64,000 nucleotides of DNA from NCBI RefSeq assembly GCF_002159645.1, contig NZ_NFJB01000014.1, positions 1-64,000 on the forward strand, written 5' to 3'. The notes beneath the pieces are model-generated. The model was not told the DNA's origin. It searched no databases and saw only the letters and a program-made list of their open reading frames with translations. Positions 47,001 to 54,195 of this stretch are shown piece after piece. Source of the DNA: Parabacteroides sp. An277 (GTDB lineage: Bacteria; Bacteroidota; Bacteroidia; Bacteroidales; Tannerellaceae). The position numbers and the translations under genes are program-made. The number at the start of each line of letters is the position of its first letter. Within the stretch, counting starts at the first letter, position 1.

Positions 47001-47512
47001 GCTGCATTTCGATGGAGCCGAGCCGTAGTTTCGGCGGAAATCTCTACACGAAGGGAGAATATGCGGATTTTGTCTATCGCTTCGAATTCCAGTTGACGCC
47101 GGGCGCGAACAATGGCGTCGGGTTGCGTGCTCCGTTGGAGGGCGACGCGGCGTATGTCGGTATGGAGAGCCAAATCCTCGATTGCGAACATCCGATTTAC
47201 AGCAACATCACGCCGCTGCAACACCACGGTTCCATCTACGGCATCCTTCCGGCCAACGAACAGCATATGAAGGCGATGAAACCTGTCGGCGAATGGAACT
47301 ACGAGGAGATTGTATGTGATGGCGATTATATCAAGGTGACGCTCAACGGCGTCGTGATTGTGGAAGGCAATATCCGCGAAGCGACGAAGCAAGGTACGCC
47401 CGACGGACAGGAACATCCGGGACTCTTCAACAAGAAGGGGCACATCGGTTTCTTGGGGCATGGCTCGCCTGTCAAGTTCCGTAACATCCGTATCAAGGAA
47501 CTGAAACATTAA
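44042..47512 (+). CDS. HEAT-repeat protein with two DUF1080 domains
   Basis: 1156 aa with signal peptide (CASMAMAQ). Residues about 30-735 are HEAT/ARM-like helical repeats (ALSGLSHYVM, ALYALSCVGSEASLETLEKA, VRQAVVWAMVKIGDKGFIPTLANLL). Two DUF1080/3-keto-disaccharide hydrolase (LamG-like) domains follow: about 743-945 (FVSIFNGKDLTGWKG ... YNNQQNPSKPTK ... SFRNLYVKEL) and about 961-1155 (FKVLFDGTNMYEWMGN ... FRNIRIKELKH). DUF1080 proteins of known function cleave 3-keto-glycosides. The paired domains on a long solenoid are uncommon and may build a surface or periplasmic scaffold. Last gene of the operon. Confidence 0.88.
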   Translation: MKKIYMTIGAFLLCASMAMAQTPANRTAKTVAADVLAQMPAQEQKAYNELIGQLSAAGEGAVHTLIGMINAPGKGSNAQVDYALSGLSHYVMAKGKENERVVVSKAYCQALETVSERETQAFLIRQLEIMGGDEAVETLAGFLNDERLSGPAARALSRIDTKMAGTALVSSLKRRMGTPKTQRDAMNAIAEMQPGNVEGAETLLLTFASNTDMNLRKTALYALSCVGSEASLETLEKAAESVHYTMEPSGANEAYIRLLKRLVADGKREVVEKAAKNLQKKAHKADAQQTREAALEIWMSATEPKEATKLLLSALKDKDKGYRNAALDYASAFVDETADIEIAKFMMKAKPDVKVDILNWIGREAKCKQKNPIWKKLMIRFDLPFASVLRDELNTEDEAVRQAVVWAMVKIGDKGFIPTLANLLTSNEKQMVLLAQDALLAFPGDIDDEVAKAIGKAGDWGKIAGIELLAQRMADSKVNTILAQREHSSSEVRAAVYKALKDVVTARDFVEMCGILESSTDAEEIKETQAAVSASVLSMPEAEQVEAIVRRMYQAGEVKKHLYYPILAATGQQKALDLIIEGCQKNTGAAKEAAVEALLAWNDLRAADFLYEVAQSDGALAAKALTRYIELIAASDMTGENRLLRLRKAMDVAQTAENRNLVLQKVQETGTFLALLYAGEFLDDKAVQQSAAQAVMNVALAHPQYTGENVRALLEKVSQVLDNPDADYQREGIKKHLAEMPDEVGFVSIFNGKDLTGWKGLVENPIARAKMTPAQLAKKQAKADEQMRKDWKVEDGCLVFEGSGFDNLCTEKSYGDFEMYVEWMLDPAGPEADAGIYLRGTPQVQIWDTARVNVGAQVGSGGLYNNQQNPSKPTKVADNKLGEWNTFYIKMVGDRVTVDLNGERVVDNVILENYWDRKQPIFPVEQIELQAHGSRCSFRNLYVKELKRVEPFQLSEEEKREGFKVLFDGTNMYEWMGNTGDYVLADGCISMEPSRSFGGNLYTKGEYADFVYRFEFQLTPGANNGVGLRAPLEGDAAYVGMESQILDCEHPIYSNITPLQHHGSIYGILPANEQHMKAMKPVGEWNYEEIVCDGDYIKVTLNGVVIVEGNIREATKQGTPDGQEHPGLFNKKGHIGFLGHGSPVKFRNIRIKELKH

Positions 47513-47513
47513 A

Positions 47514-47636
47514 GAATTGACAATTAACAATTAGCAATGGACAATGTGCTATGGGAACAAAATCCCCCTGCGCATTGTCCATTTTTCTTTATAGAGATGC
47601 AAATTGTCAATTGTCCATTGTCAATTGTCAATTGAT
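47514..47636. repeat. TTGACAAT-type repeats in inverted clusters
   Basis: GAATTGACAATTAACAATTA and following copies (47514-47549) face the inverted motif (CATTGTCCATT..., TTGTCAATTGTCAATTG) at 47569-47636. It acts as a large imperfect hairpin between convergent genes. The last three codons and the stop of the acetyltransferase lie inside it. A second copy is at 60187-60276. Confidence 0.85.
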
Positions 47637-48187
47637 CTGATGACTTTCGCCGGCACGCCTCCCACGATGGTATTCGCCGGCACGTCTTTCGTGACGACGG
47701 CTCCGGCTGCCACGATGGCATTGTCGCCAATGGTCACTCCGGAGAGAATCGTGGCGTTCGAGCCAACCCATACGTTCCGTCCCAGCCGGATGGGCTTCGG
47801 GTAGGTATGGTAGCGGTCGGAGGGCGCGATGCCGTGGTTGAGCGTCGCAAATACCACGTTGTGCCCGATTTGCGAGCCCTCGCCAATCGTCACCCCGCCA
47901 TGGTCCTGGAAATGGCAGCAGGCATTGATAAACACGCCCTCTTCTACGTGGATATTCTTTCCAAAGTCCGTATAGAAGGGCGGGAAGACGCGGAATGTCT
48001 TCGGCACCTCGTAACCGAACAGGCGCGAGAGCAACGCGCGTACCTCGTCGGGCGTATGGTAGGCGCTGTTTAGTTCGAAGGTGATGCGCCGTGCTTCGTC
48101 GCTCATTTCGTCCATGAATTGGTGGATTTCGTCGGAGGCGAGCGCTTCCCCCGTCTTTACATATTCCAAAAACGCTTTTAATTCCAT
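47621..48187 (-). CDS. Sugar O-acetyltransferase, maltose-acetyltransferase type
   Basis: 188 aa. Left-handed beta-helix hexapeptide repeats ([41 protein letters not shown]...[51 protein letters not shown]). The catalytic His is in ATLNHG. The short N-terminal helical region is like MAT/GAT enzymes. It moves acetyl from acetyl-CoA to a sugar or small acceptor, not predictable here. The C-terminal SIDN and stop come from the TTGACAAT repeat. Confidence 0.9.
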   Translation of the reverse strand: MELKAFLEYVKTGEALASDEIHQFMDEMSDEARRITFELNSAYHTPDEVRALLSRLFGYEVPKTFRVFPPFYTDFGKNIHVEEGVFINACCHFQDHGGVTIGEGSQIGHNVVFATLNHGIAPSDRYHTYPKPIRLGRNVWVGSNATILSGVTIGDNAIVAAGAVVTKDVPANTIVGGVPAKVIRSIDN

Positions 48188-48423
48188 TGTTTATTCCTTT
48201 TTAATGATTTGTGCGGCAAAGATACGCGTTCTTCCGCCGCGCGCCTGTATATGGATTACGGATATTTGCTTTCCGCCGTCCCATTTTTTCTGGGATGCTG
48301 CGGCGGGCCTCCCGAAGCGTCCCTGCGCTTGGGGCTTTAGCGAGAAGAAGGTCCGATAGCGAAAACTCCTTTTTCGGAACCCGGCGCGATGCTGGAGAAA
48401 GAAAAAGTAATTATTTTTTATTT
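48188..48423. other. Spacer upstream of the acetyltransferase
   Basis: No gene supported. GC-rich to about 48390, then A/T-rich into the palindrome array. Confidence 0.4.
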
Positions 48424-48643
48424 CTCCTATAGCTGGAGGAACCCATGTAAAATAGCATAAACTCCTCCCATAGCAGGAGGTAGATTTGAAAATCATTTTT
48501 AGCTGCTCCTTAAGCAGGAGTTAAAATCGAAAATCATTTTTGATTTCTCCAGTTTCCGGAGGAGATAAATTAAAACTCAAAAGATTCCTCCAGTTATAGG
48601 AGGAATAAATATAAAATAACCTGATTTTCTCCTATAATAGGAT
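48424..48643. repeat. Six CTCC/GGAG palindromes at exact 41-bp period
   Basis: Centres at 48431, 48472, 48513, 48554, 48595 and 48636. Form: (C)CTCC-7 nt-GGAG(G), or TCCTAT-A-ATAGGA in the last copy. AT-rich spacers hold weaker symmetry in places, clearest at 48525-48545 (AATC.AAAAT.ATTTT.GATT, centre 48535), near the half period. It lies between the divergent acetyltransferase and DUF6261-like genes, upstream of the predicted promoter of the latter. Confidence 0.9.
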
Positions 48644-48693
48644 GAAAAAAAGAAAAATAACTTATATAGCTCCCCTAATTGGATAATAATATG

Positions 48694-48701
48694 TATCTTT
48701 G
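48694..48701 (+). promoter_or_regulatory. Predicted -7 box of the DUF6261-like gene
   Basis: TATCTTTG fits TAnnTTTG, 52 bp before the start. Transcription would begin downstream of the palindrome array. Confidence 0.5.
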
Positions 48702-48740
48702 TTTTTAGAAATCCCATAGACAAAAATAAAAACGTAGAAA

Positions 48741-48746
48741 AGGAGG
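48741..48746 (+). promoter_or_regulatory. Strong Shine-Dalgarno site AGGAGG
   Basis: Perfect AGGAGG 7 bp before ATG 48754. Such sites are rare in Bacteroidota, which mostly lack SD use. The same GGAGG word forms arms of the array upstream. Confidence 0.6.
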
Positions 48747-48753
48747 AACGGCT

Positions 48754-49533
48754 ATGATAGAAGAGATTCATTATGATTTTTCGCGGCATAATGCGCGCGC
48801 CGCGCAGCACCTCTATTTTGTGCAGGAAGCCCTGAGATGCGTGCCCGAAGAGGTGGCAACAAAGTATGGTTTCGGGAAATGGCGGCAAGATTTCGCGCGC
48901 GCTGTCGACGCCGAGTGGGATTGTTTCCATCTGAAGCGCGGCTATCGGTTGACGGAGAAGATTGCAGAGGCGAACCATGCCCGTACCGAGGTATTTACCT
49001 TTTACAAGCAGTTGGCCAAGTCCTATGCCCTGCATTGCCCCCACGCGGAGAAGAAAGAGGCGGGGAAGCAGCTCTTTTTTATTTTCCAAGGGATGGGAAA
49101 CGTGACGCGCATGTCGTACGACAGCCGGACGGCGATACTTTCCCATTTGGTGACGCAGCTGAGGGAGGAACCTTACGCGACCGTATTGACCCAACTGGGA
49201 CTGGACGACGCACCCGGAGACCTGGAGGCCGCCAACCAAGCGTTCCAACGCGTTTATCGCGAACGCACCCGCGAAGAACGCCTTCATGCCGAGATGCCCG
49301 AGATGAGCCTGTTTCGCGCCGCCTCCGACCGTGCCTTCAACGAGATGGCCAAAACTATCAACGCCCTTTATGTCGCCAACGAACTGGTCGGACAGAATAC
49401 CGAGAAGCGCGAAGCCCTGCGCAGCGTCATCCTCAATTTGGAGGACCAGCTGCTTGCTGTCCGCCGGACCATCGGCCGAAATCGGAGCGAGGCGGAAGAG
49501 GAGGAGGAGCCGTCAGCGCCCCTGGATGCGTAG
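48754..49533 (+). CDS. DUF6261-like helical protein
   Basis: 259 aa, no signal peptide or membrane segment, mostly helical and charged, ending in an acidic tail (EAEEEEEPSAPLDA). Similar in length and texture to Bacteroidota proteins labelled DUF6261 (LVTQLREEPYATVLTQLGLDDAPGDLEAANQAF is the best family-like stretch; from memory). Function unknown. Its last 21 bp overlap the convergent TolB-like gene. Confidence 0.65.
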   Translation: MIEEIHYDFSRHNARAAQHLYFVQEALRCVPEEVATKYGFGKWRQDFARAVDAEWDCFHLKRGYRLTEKIAEANHARTEVFTFYKQLAKSYALHCPHAEKKEAGKQLFFIFQGMGNVTRMSYDSRTAILSHLVTQLREEPYATVLTQLGLDDAPGDLEAANQAFQRVYRERTREERLHAEMPEMSLFRAASDRAFNEMAKTINALYVANELVGQNTEKREALRSVILNLEDQLLAVRRTIGRNRSEAEEEEEPSAPLDA

Positions 49534-51006
49534 GGAGATTTCGGTGTTGTGCTGCGAGACGGTTTCAAGCAGGGCGCGTTGAGACGTGACGGGGGCAGTG
49601 AGGAACTCCGGCAGGTTGTACGTCCGCGTGAAGGTCTCATAAAAATGCGGGTCTGCTTGCGGGAGAAGGAACGGCTTTGTGAATTGCCCCGTCGCCGCGT
49701 CGAAATGGGCGAAAAAGGGGCGCGCCCACAACCCGTCGAGGCGCTTGCTGCTGAGGACAAGCCAACGGCCCGTCGAGGACCACGTGTGGAAACTGTCGAC
49801 ATCCGGACTGTTCAGTTCCGCGGCCAGACGCACCTCGCCCGTCCGCAAATCCAATAGATAGAGGTCGCTCTCCGGATGCCAAATCGAGAAGTTCCCATAA
49901 TCCGACATCGTAAAGAGGAGGAAATTCCCATCGGGCGAAACGCGCGGGAACGAAATGCTTTTCCCCTCGCGCGAAGCCGCATAAAGGCAACGAGGCGTAC
50001 CGAACGGTTGGGCATCGTCTGCCTGGAATGGGATGGCGTAGAGGTCGTACCGGAGGCTGTCGAGCGGCGTAGCGTGCGTATAGGCATTCCCCCGGCAGAA
50101 GAAGAGCGTCTGGCCATCGGGAGACCAAGTGGGGAATGTCTCCATGGCGTCGGGACCGTAAATCGCGGAATCGGTAAGAAGTACGTGGCGGTCGACGTCG
50201 TAAACGCCTAAATCGGCCGCGAGGTCTGACACCTCGATGGGTTTCTGCCCCGAAACGTGGAAGAATTGTTGGATTTCATTCATGGAAAAGGCGATGAACC
50301 GTCCGCTGGGATGCCAGGCAGCATAGGTGTTCCCGTGGGAGGCGCCTGTCGCCGAAGCGGCGATTTTCTCCATCTGTCCGTTGCGATAGACGACTGTGCC
50401 ATTGTCTTTCCCTCGCACGTGCAGCATGAAATCCGCCGGACGCTGGTGGTTGAATGTATGGCAGTTGAGGCATTGCTTGCCGATGTCGCGGTTCTCGAGG
50501 ATGGGCGTGACGTCGAAGTTCGTGAGGTTGCGTTCGTAAATCCCCATTTCGTTCCAAAGTTCGTAGCCTGGGTAAAGGAGGCGGTAAGCAAGGAAAGCGT
50601 CTACTGTATCGGGACTGACGGTATTTAGGATGTCGGCGTACTGCGTCCATGATTTCTCGCGCTGGATATAAATGCGGAAAAAAAACTCTTTCCCTTGGGC
50701 TCGTTGCAAAAGCGTACGCCATGCTTTCTCCGGAATGATGACTTCGGGTTTGCTTCCGGACGTGGAGTAGAGAATCTCCTCGCCCACGCCCATCTCCGTG
50801 TGAAAGGCGTCTCCCTTTTCTTGGATATAGAAATTGGCCGGAGCGATGTTGACGGGAAACGTGACGCCAATGTAATCCGGAAAGATACGAGGAAGTTGCT
50901 CCTCAGTTCTGTCTGCTTGGACATTTTGCGGACGGCAACCGGCAAACCCGAACGCGAGCAGGCATAGCGTGGCGATGAGGTTAATTCGTAATGATTTTGT
51001 TTCCAT
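49513..51006 (-). CDS. TolB-like beta-propeller lipoprotein with one haem c motif
   Basis: 497 aa. Lipobox FGFAGC with Cys24. Residues about 40-170 form a separate N-terminal domain; CLNCH (Cys179, Cys182, His183) is a CXXCH haem c attachment site. From about 220, PD40/TolB-type propeller blades follow (YAAWHPSGRFIAFSMN, FPTWSPDGQTLFFCRG, FPRVSPDGNFLLFTMS, FHTWSSTGRWLVLSSKR). It is probably an outer-membrane or periplasmic haem protein; role unknown. It overlaps the upstream DUF6057-like gene by 26 bp, so the two are coupled. Confidence 0.8.
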   Translation of the reverse strand: METKSLRINLIATLCLLAFGFAGCRPQNVQADRTEEQLPRIFPDYIGVTFPVNIAPANFYIQEKGDAFHTEMGVGEEILYSTSGSKPEVIIPEKAWRTLLQRAQGKEFFFRIYIQREKSWTQYADILNTVSPDTVDAFLAYRLLYPGYELWNEMGIYERNLTNFDVTPILENRDIGKQCLNCHTFNHQRPADFMLHVRGKDNGTVVYRNGQMEKIAASATGASHGNTYAAWHPSGRFIAFSMNEIQQFFHVSGQKPIEVSDLAADLGVYDVDRHVLLTDSAIYGPDAMETFPTWSPDGQTLFFCRGNAYTHATPLDSLRYDLYAIPFQADDAQPFGTPRCLYAASREGKSISFPRVSPDGNFLLFTMSDYGNFSIWHPESDLYLLDLRTGEVRLAAELNSPDVDSFHTWSSTGRWLVLSSKRLDGLWARPFFAHFDAATGQFTKPFLLPQADPHFYETFTRTYNLPEFLTAPVTSQRALLETVSQHNTEISLRIQGR

Positions 51007-52459
51007 AGGGACTGACGAAATTTAAGTAATACCAATAGGTTTTCCCGAATTCTTTCCGAAGGCGGTAATTATCTTTTTGCTGAAAGAGCTGGTAGTAGCG
51101 AGCAAAGCGTTGCTCCGTTTGGGGACGGATGACATATCCCGTCGCGGCAAACGCCTCTTCGCCGATTCCTAATTTATACATGAGCAACGCCTCTTCGAAG
51201 ATAGCGGGCATTTCCGGATAATCGAATTGCTGGATAAACGGAAGGTATTCGACGAAGCGGACTACCTGATTGCTGAGCAGCAGGTCGCACATGAGATATT
51301 CGAACGCCATACGGTTACCCTGGTCTTGTTCACAGAGGTAAAGCAGCTCCGGACCGATATTCATGACATTGGCAAAACGCGCGGGATGTGTCGGCGCGTG
51401 TGCCAACGCGTAGTGTAATCCTTCCACTTTTCCGGACGATAGAACTGTCTCCAACCGTTTAGCCTCTTCGGCATAAAAAAGGGATTGTTTCAATAGATTG
51501 AGGAAACGTTGTGCGACGCGAGGCCGCCCGATGATGATGTTATAACGCGCGAGGTTCAAAAGGTGCGGAGCCGTTTCACCCCAGACCACCATCGCTTCGA
51601 ACTCCCAGCGTTGTGCCTCGTTGATATGCCCTAACTCTTCATAGAGAAAATGGCCATATTCACTTTCCCGGCTGTCACTGTTCCATGGGAAATAAAGCCC
51701 TTTGACACCCAACGGTTGCGGATAATCGAAAAGGTGGGAGAGGAGTTCGCCTTTATGATAAAGCGCTAAATGGCGGAAATAGTAGATAAGTTGGTTGTTT
51801 CGTCGCTTATCCAAGTATTTTCCAGTTTGACGAAGTACTTCGTCCCAATTTTTTTCTTTCACAGCTTGCTCGGCTTTAATCATTCGATGCTCGCTCATAT
51901 TATATGAATGGATGAAAAGATAGGAAGCGGTAACGGCATAAACGGCGATGACAACTATCGTAATGCTGTATGTTACTTTCGTGCTGCATTTCCATTCCGG
52001 CACGAACGGATGTATTTTTTTCCAGTATGGAGAGAAGAGTAGATTCAGCAGCGTAAAGAATATCAGAAAAAGCCAACAAGAAACAACCGGTACCAATGAG
52101 TAATCGGCAGCCATCGTTTGCAGGAATAGGTAAAGAGAAGGAATTAGAGAAAGCTGAAGCCAGTCATTCTTGCCTGTTATGATTTGGATGTTATAGGTGA
52201 GGAGCCCATAAATAGAGGCCAATATTCCGCCCAGTATGATGCAACCAAGCCAAGGATAATAAAAGAATTGGATGATGAAATCAGTAAGGTAGCTCATCCA
52301 TCCGACTGTTTCTATTTGTTGCGTGAAATAATGAGAGGAGAAAAGGAAAAGATGATGTTGTTCGTGATAAAAGATGATATGAGATAAGACATCTCCATAC
52401 AGGCCTGTATAGATGAAAAAAAGAAGGACCGTCAAGATGAAAGGCAATTTGCGCTTCAT
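50981..52459 (-). CDS. DUF6057-like polytopic membrane protein
   Basis: 492 aa. About five membrane segments lie in the N-terminal 200 residues (LPFILTVLLFFIYTGLYG, WLGCIILGGILASIYGLL, SLIPSLYLFLQTMAA, VVSCWLFLIFFTLLNLL, SITIVVIAVYAVTASYLF). A soluble TPR-like helical domain follows (about 210-490). This layout fits the Bacteroidota DUF6057 family. Function unknown. Translationally coupled to the TolB-like gene; it follows the SusD 3 gene but behind a terminator. Confidence 0.75.
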   Translation of the reverse strand: MKRKLPFILTVLLFFIYTGLYGDVLSHIIFYHEQHHLFLFSSHYFTQQIETVGWMSYLTDFIIQFFYYPWLGCIILGGILASIYGLLTYNIQIITGKNDWLQLSLIPSLYLFLQTMAADYSLVPVVSCWLFLIFFTLLNLLFSPYWKKIHPFVPEWKCSTKVTYSITIVVIAVYAVTASYLFIHSYNMSEHRMIKAEQAVKEKNWDEVLRQTGKYLDKRRNNQLIYYFRHLALYHKGELLSHLFDYPQPLGVKGLYFPWNSDSRESEYGHFLYEELGHINEAQRWEFEAMVVWGETAPHLLNLARYNIIIGRPRVAQRFLNLLKQSLFYAEEAKRLETVLSSGKVEGLHYALAHAPTHPARFANVMNIGPELLYLCEQDQGNRMAFEYLMCDLLLSNQVVRFVEYLPFIQQFDYPEMPAIFEEALLMYKLGIGEEAFAATGYVIRPQTEQRFARYYQLFQQKDNYRLRKEFGKTYWYYLNFVSPYGNKIITN

Positions 52460-52478
52460 GTGTGCAACGATTTAAAAG

Positions 52479-52514
52479 AATCCGTGCCCTCGACAGCCGT
52501 CAAGGACACGGAAT
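52479..52514 (-). terminator. Terminator of SusC/SusD pair 3
   Basis: TCCGTG (52481-52486) pairs with CACGGA (52507-52512) within a longer stem, followed on the minus strand by TTCTTTTA. Confidence 0.8.
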
Positions 52515-52534
52515 ACAATTGTGTAACAACGTTA

Positions 52535-54166
52535 TTAATTATACCCTGGATTTTGGCCTAAACCTGGATTCAAATCCAATTCCGTTTGAGGAACAGGCAT
52601 CAAATAGTTGTAGTCTTCATAATGGCTACCTGTTAATTGGATGGGATCGCCTTCATATAAGATACAACGTTTGCCTCCATCTCCATCTGGCGCATTCGGG
52701 TCGTCTACCAGACGGTATTTCAATCCTTCGAATGGCGCATTCAATACCTCTTTGGCAATGCCCCAACGGCGGATATCCCATGGACGTTTACCACCTTCCA
52801 ATGCGAATTCCACACGCCATTCGTTGCGGATACGTTGACGGAGCGCATCTTGTGTCGGACAATAAGTTGGTTTGCTGGCATCCGTGTTCTGCAAATCAGG
52901 CATTCCGACACGGCGACGTACTTGATTAACTGCATCAAATGCGGATGGATCTAACGGAGAAAGCTCGTTCTTTGCTTCAGCATACGTCAAGAGAACTTCA
53001 GCATACCGGATAGTTACCCAGTCTTTACCCATTTCCCAACCTGTAGATACCGGGTCGATGCTTGGGTCTAACCACTTTTGCTGGTAATATCCTGTAGCTG
53101 TAGCATCGCCATGCTGGGCAATACCGGTGTTTCCGCTCGATTTCAGCGGAGCCACTTTGATAGTTACGCCATACATTACTTCGCCATCGTGCAAAATATT
53201 GACTTCGCAACGCGGGTCGCGATTCTCGAACGGATTCTTCGGGTCATAAATCTTCGATTCGCTGATAGGAGCTCCTTCAATATCCTCGAATGCGTCAACC
53301 AAACTCTGTGTCGGGTTTAGACCACCCCAACCCAATGTCGGGAAACATTCCCATCCAATCAAGTAGTGCGTTTTATTCGGCGCATTGTATTGCACATAAA
53401 GGATGAATTCGTCGCACCCGTCGGCTTTTTCCCAGAAGAGTTCTTGATATTTACCCGTATTTTCTTTATCATACAGTTCATATCTGTTCATGTCCATGAC
53501 GTTCTTTGCTTCCGTCATGGCGACTTCCCAATCGCTGTAATAAAGGGCTGCTCTTGCCTTCATGGCCATTGCCGCACCTTTCGTCACACGAGCAGCATTG
53601 TCGGCATCCCATTCTTCAGGCAGATTGGCAATTGCAGCATCGAAATCTTCCATAACTTTTGCATACACTTCTTCGCGCGGAGTACGTGTAATGTTATCCA
53701 CATCTGTCAGTTCCAATGGTTTGTCGATGTAAGGGACCGCACCGAACTGACGAATTAGCGTAAAGTAAAGATAAGCGCGGAAGAAGCGGGCTTGTCCTTC
53801 AATTTGCTTATAAGCCTCTTCGCTCAAGTCCATTTCCTGAATCTTTTCCAAAACCAGGTTGGCTTGGCGGATATAGCTGTATTCGCTCGACCAACCGAAA
53901 TCGGCCGGGTCGTAGATACCTTTCGATTGGTTTCCTGCAGCCCATTTGATACCATGCACGGCATTGTCCGAGTTGATGTCTTCGTCGGTGTCCCATGTCG
54001 GAAGGCATTCATAAATATTCGATACGGCCATTTCCGCATCCGTTTGGGTTTTCCAGAAGCTCTCATCGGAAAGTTCTTCTTGCGGATAGCGGTCTAAGAA
54101 ATCGCTACACGAAGAAAATGCCCCGAGCAACAAGATAGAAACAATATAGATGAAATTCTTTTTCAT
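52535..54166 (-). CDS. SusD/RagB-type outer-membrane lipoprotein (pair 3)
   Basis: 543 aa. Lipobox LLLGAFSSC with Cys20. RagB/SusD hallmarks: DRYPQEELSDESFWKT, FFRAYLYFTLIRQFGAVPYID, VTIRYAEVLLTYAEAKNEL, RNEWRVEFALEGGKRPWDIRRW, and a C-terminal QNPGYN. It partners SusC 3, 29 bp upstream. No carbohydrate-active enzyme is adjacent, so the ligand is unknown. Confidence 0.95.
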   Translation of the reverse strand: MKKNFIYIVSILLLGAFSSCSDFLDRYPQEELSDESFWKTQTDAEMAVSNIYECLPTWDTDEDINSDNAVHGIKWAAGNQSKGIYDPADFGWSSEYSYIRQANLVLEKIQEMDLSEEAYKQIEGQARFFRAYLYFTLIRQFGAVPYIDKPLELTDVDNITRTPREEVYAKVMEDFDAAIANLPEEWDADNAARVTKGAAMAMKARAALYYSDWEVAMTEAKNVMDMNRYELYDKENTGKYQELFWEKADGCDEFILYVQYNAPNKTHYLIGWECFPTLGWGGLNPTQSLVDAFEDIEGAPISESKIYDPKNPFENRDPRCEVNILHDGEVMYGVTIKVAPLKSSGNTGIAQHGDATATGYYQQKWLDPSIDPVSTGWEMGKDWVTIRYAEVLLTYAEAKNELSPLDPSAFDAVNQVRRRVGMPDLQNTDASKPTYCPTQDALRQRIRNEWRVEFALEGGKRPWDIRRWGIAKEVLNAPFEGLKYRLVDDPNAPDGDGGKRCILYEGDPIQLTGSHYEDYNYLMPVPQTELDLNPGLGQNPGYN

Positions 54167-54195
54167 GACTCGTTATTTAAAAATGTTGTTTTGTG

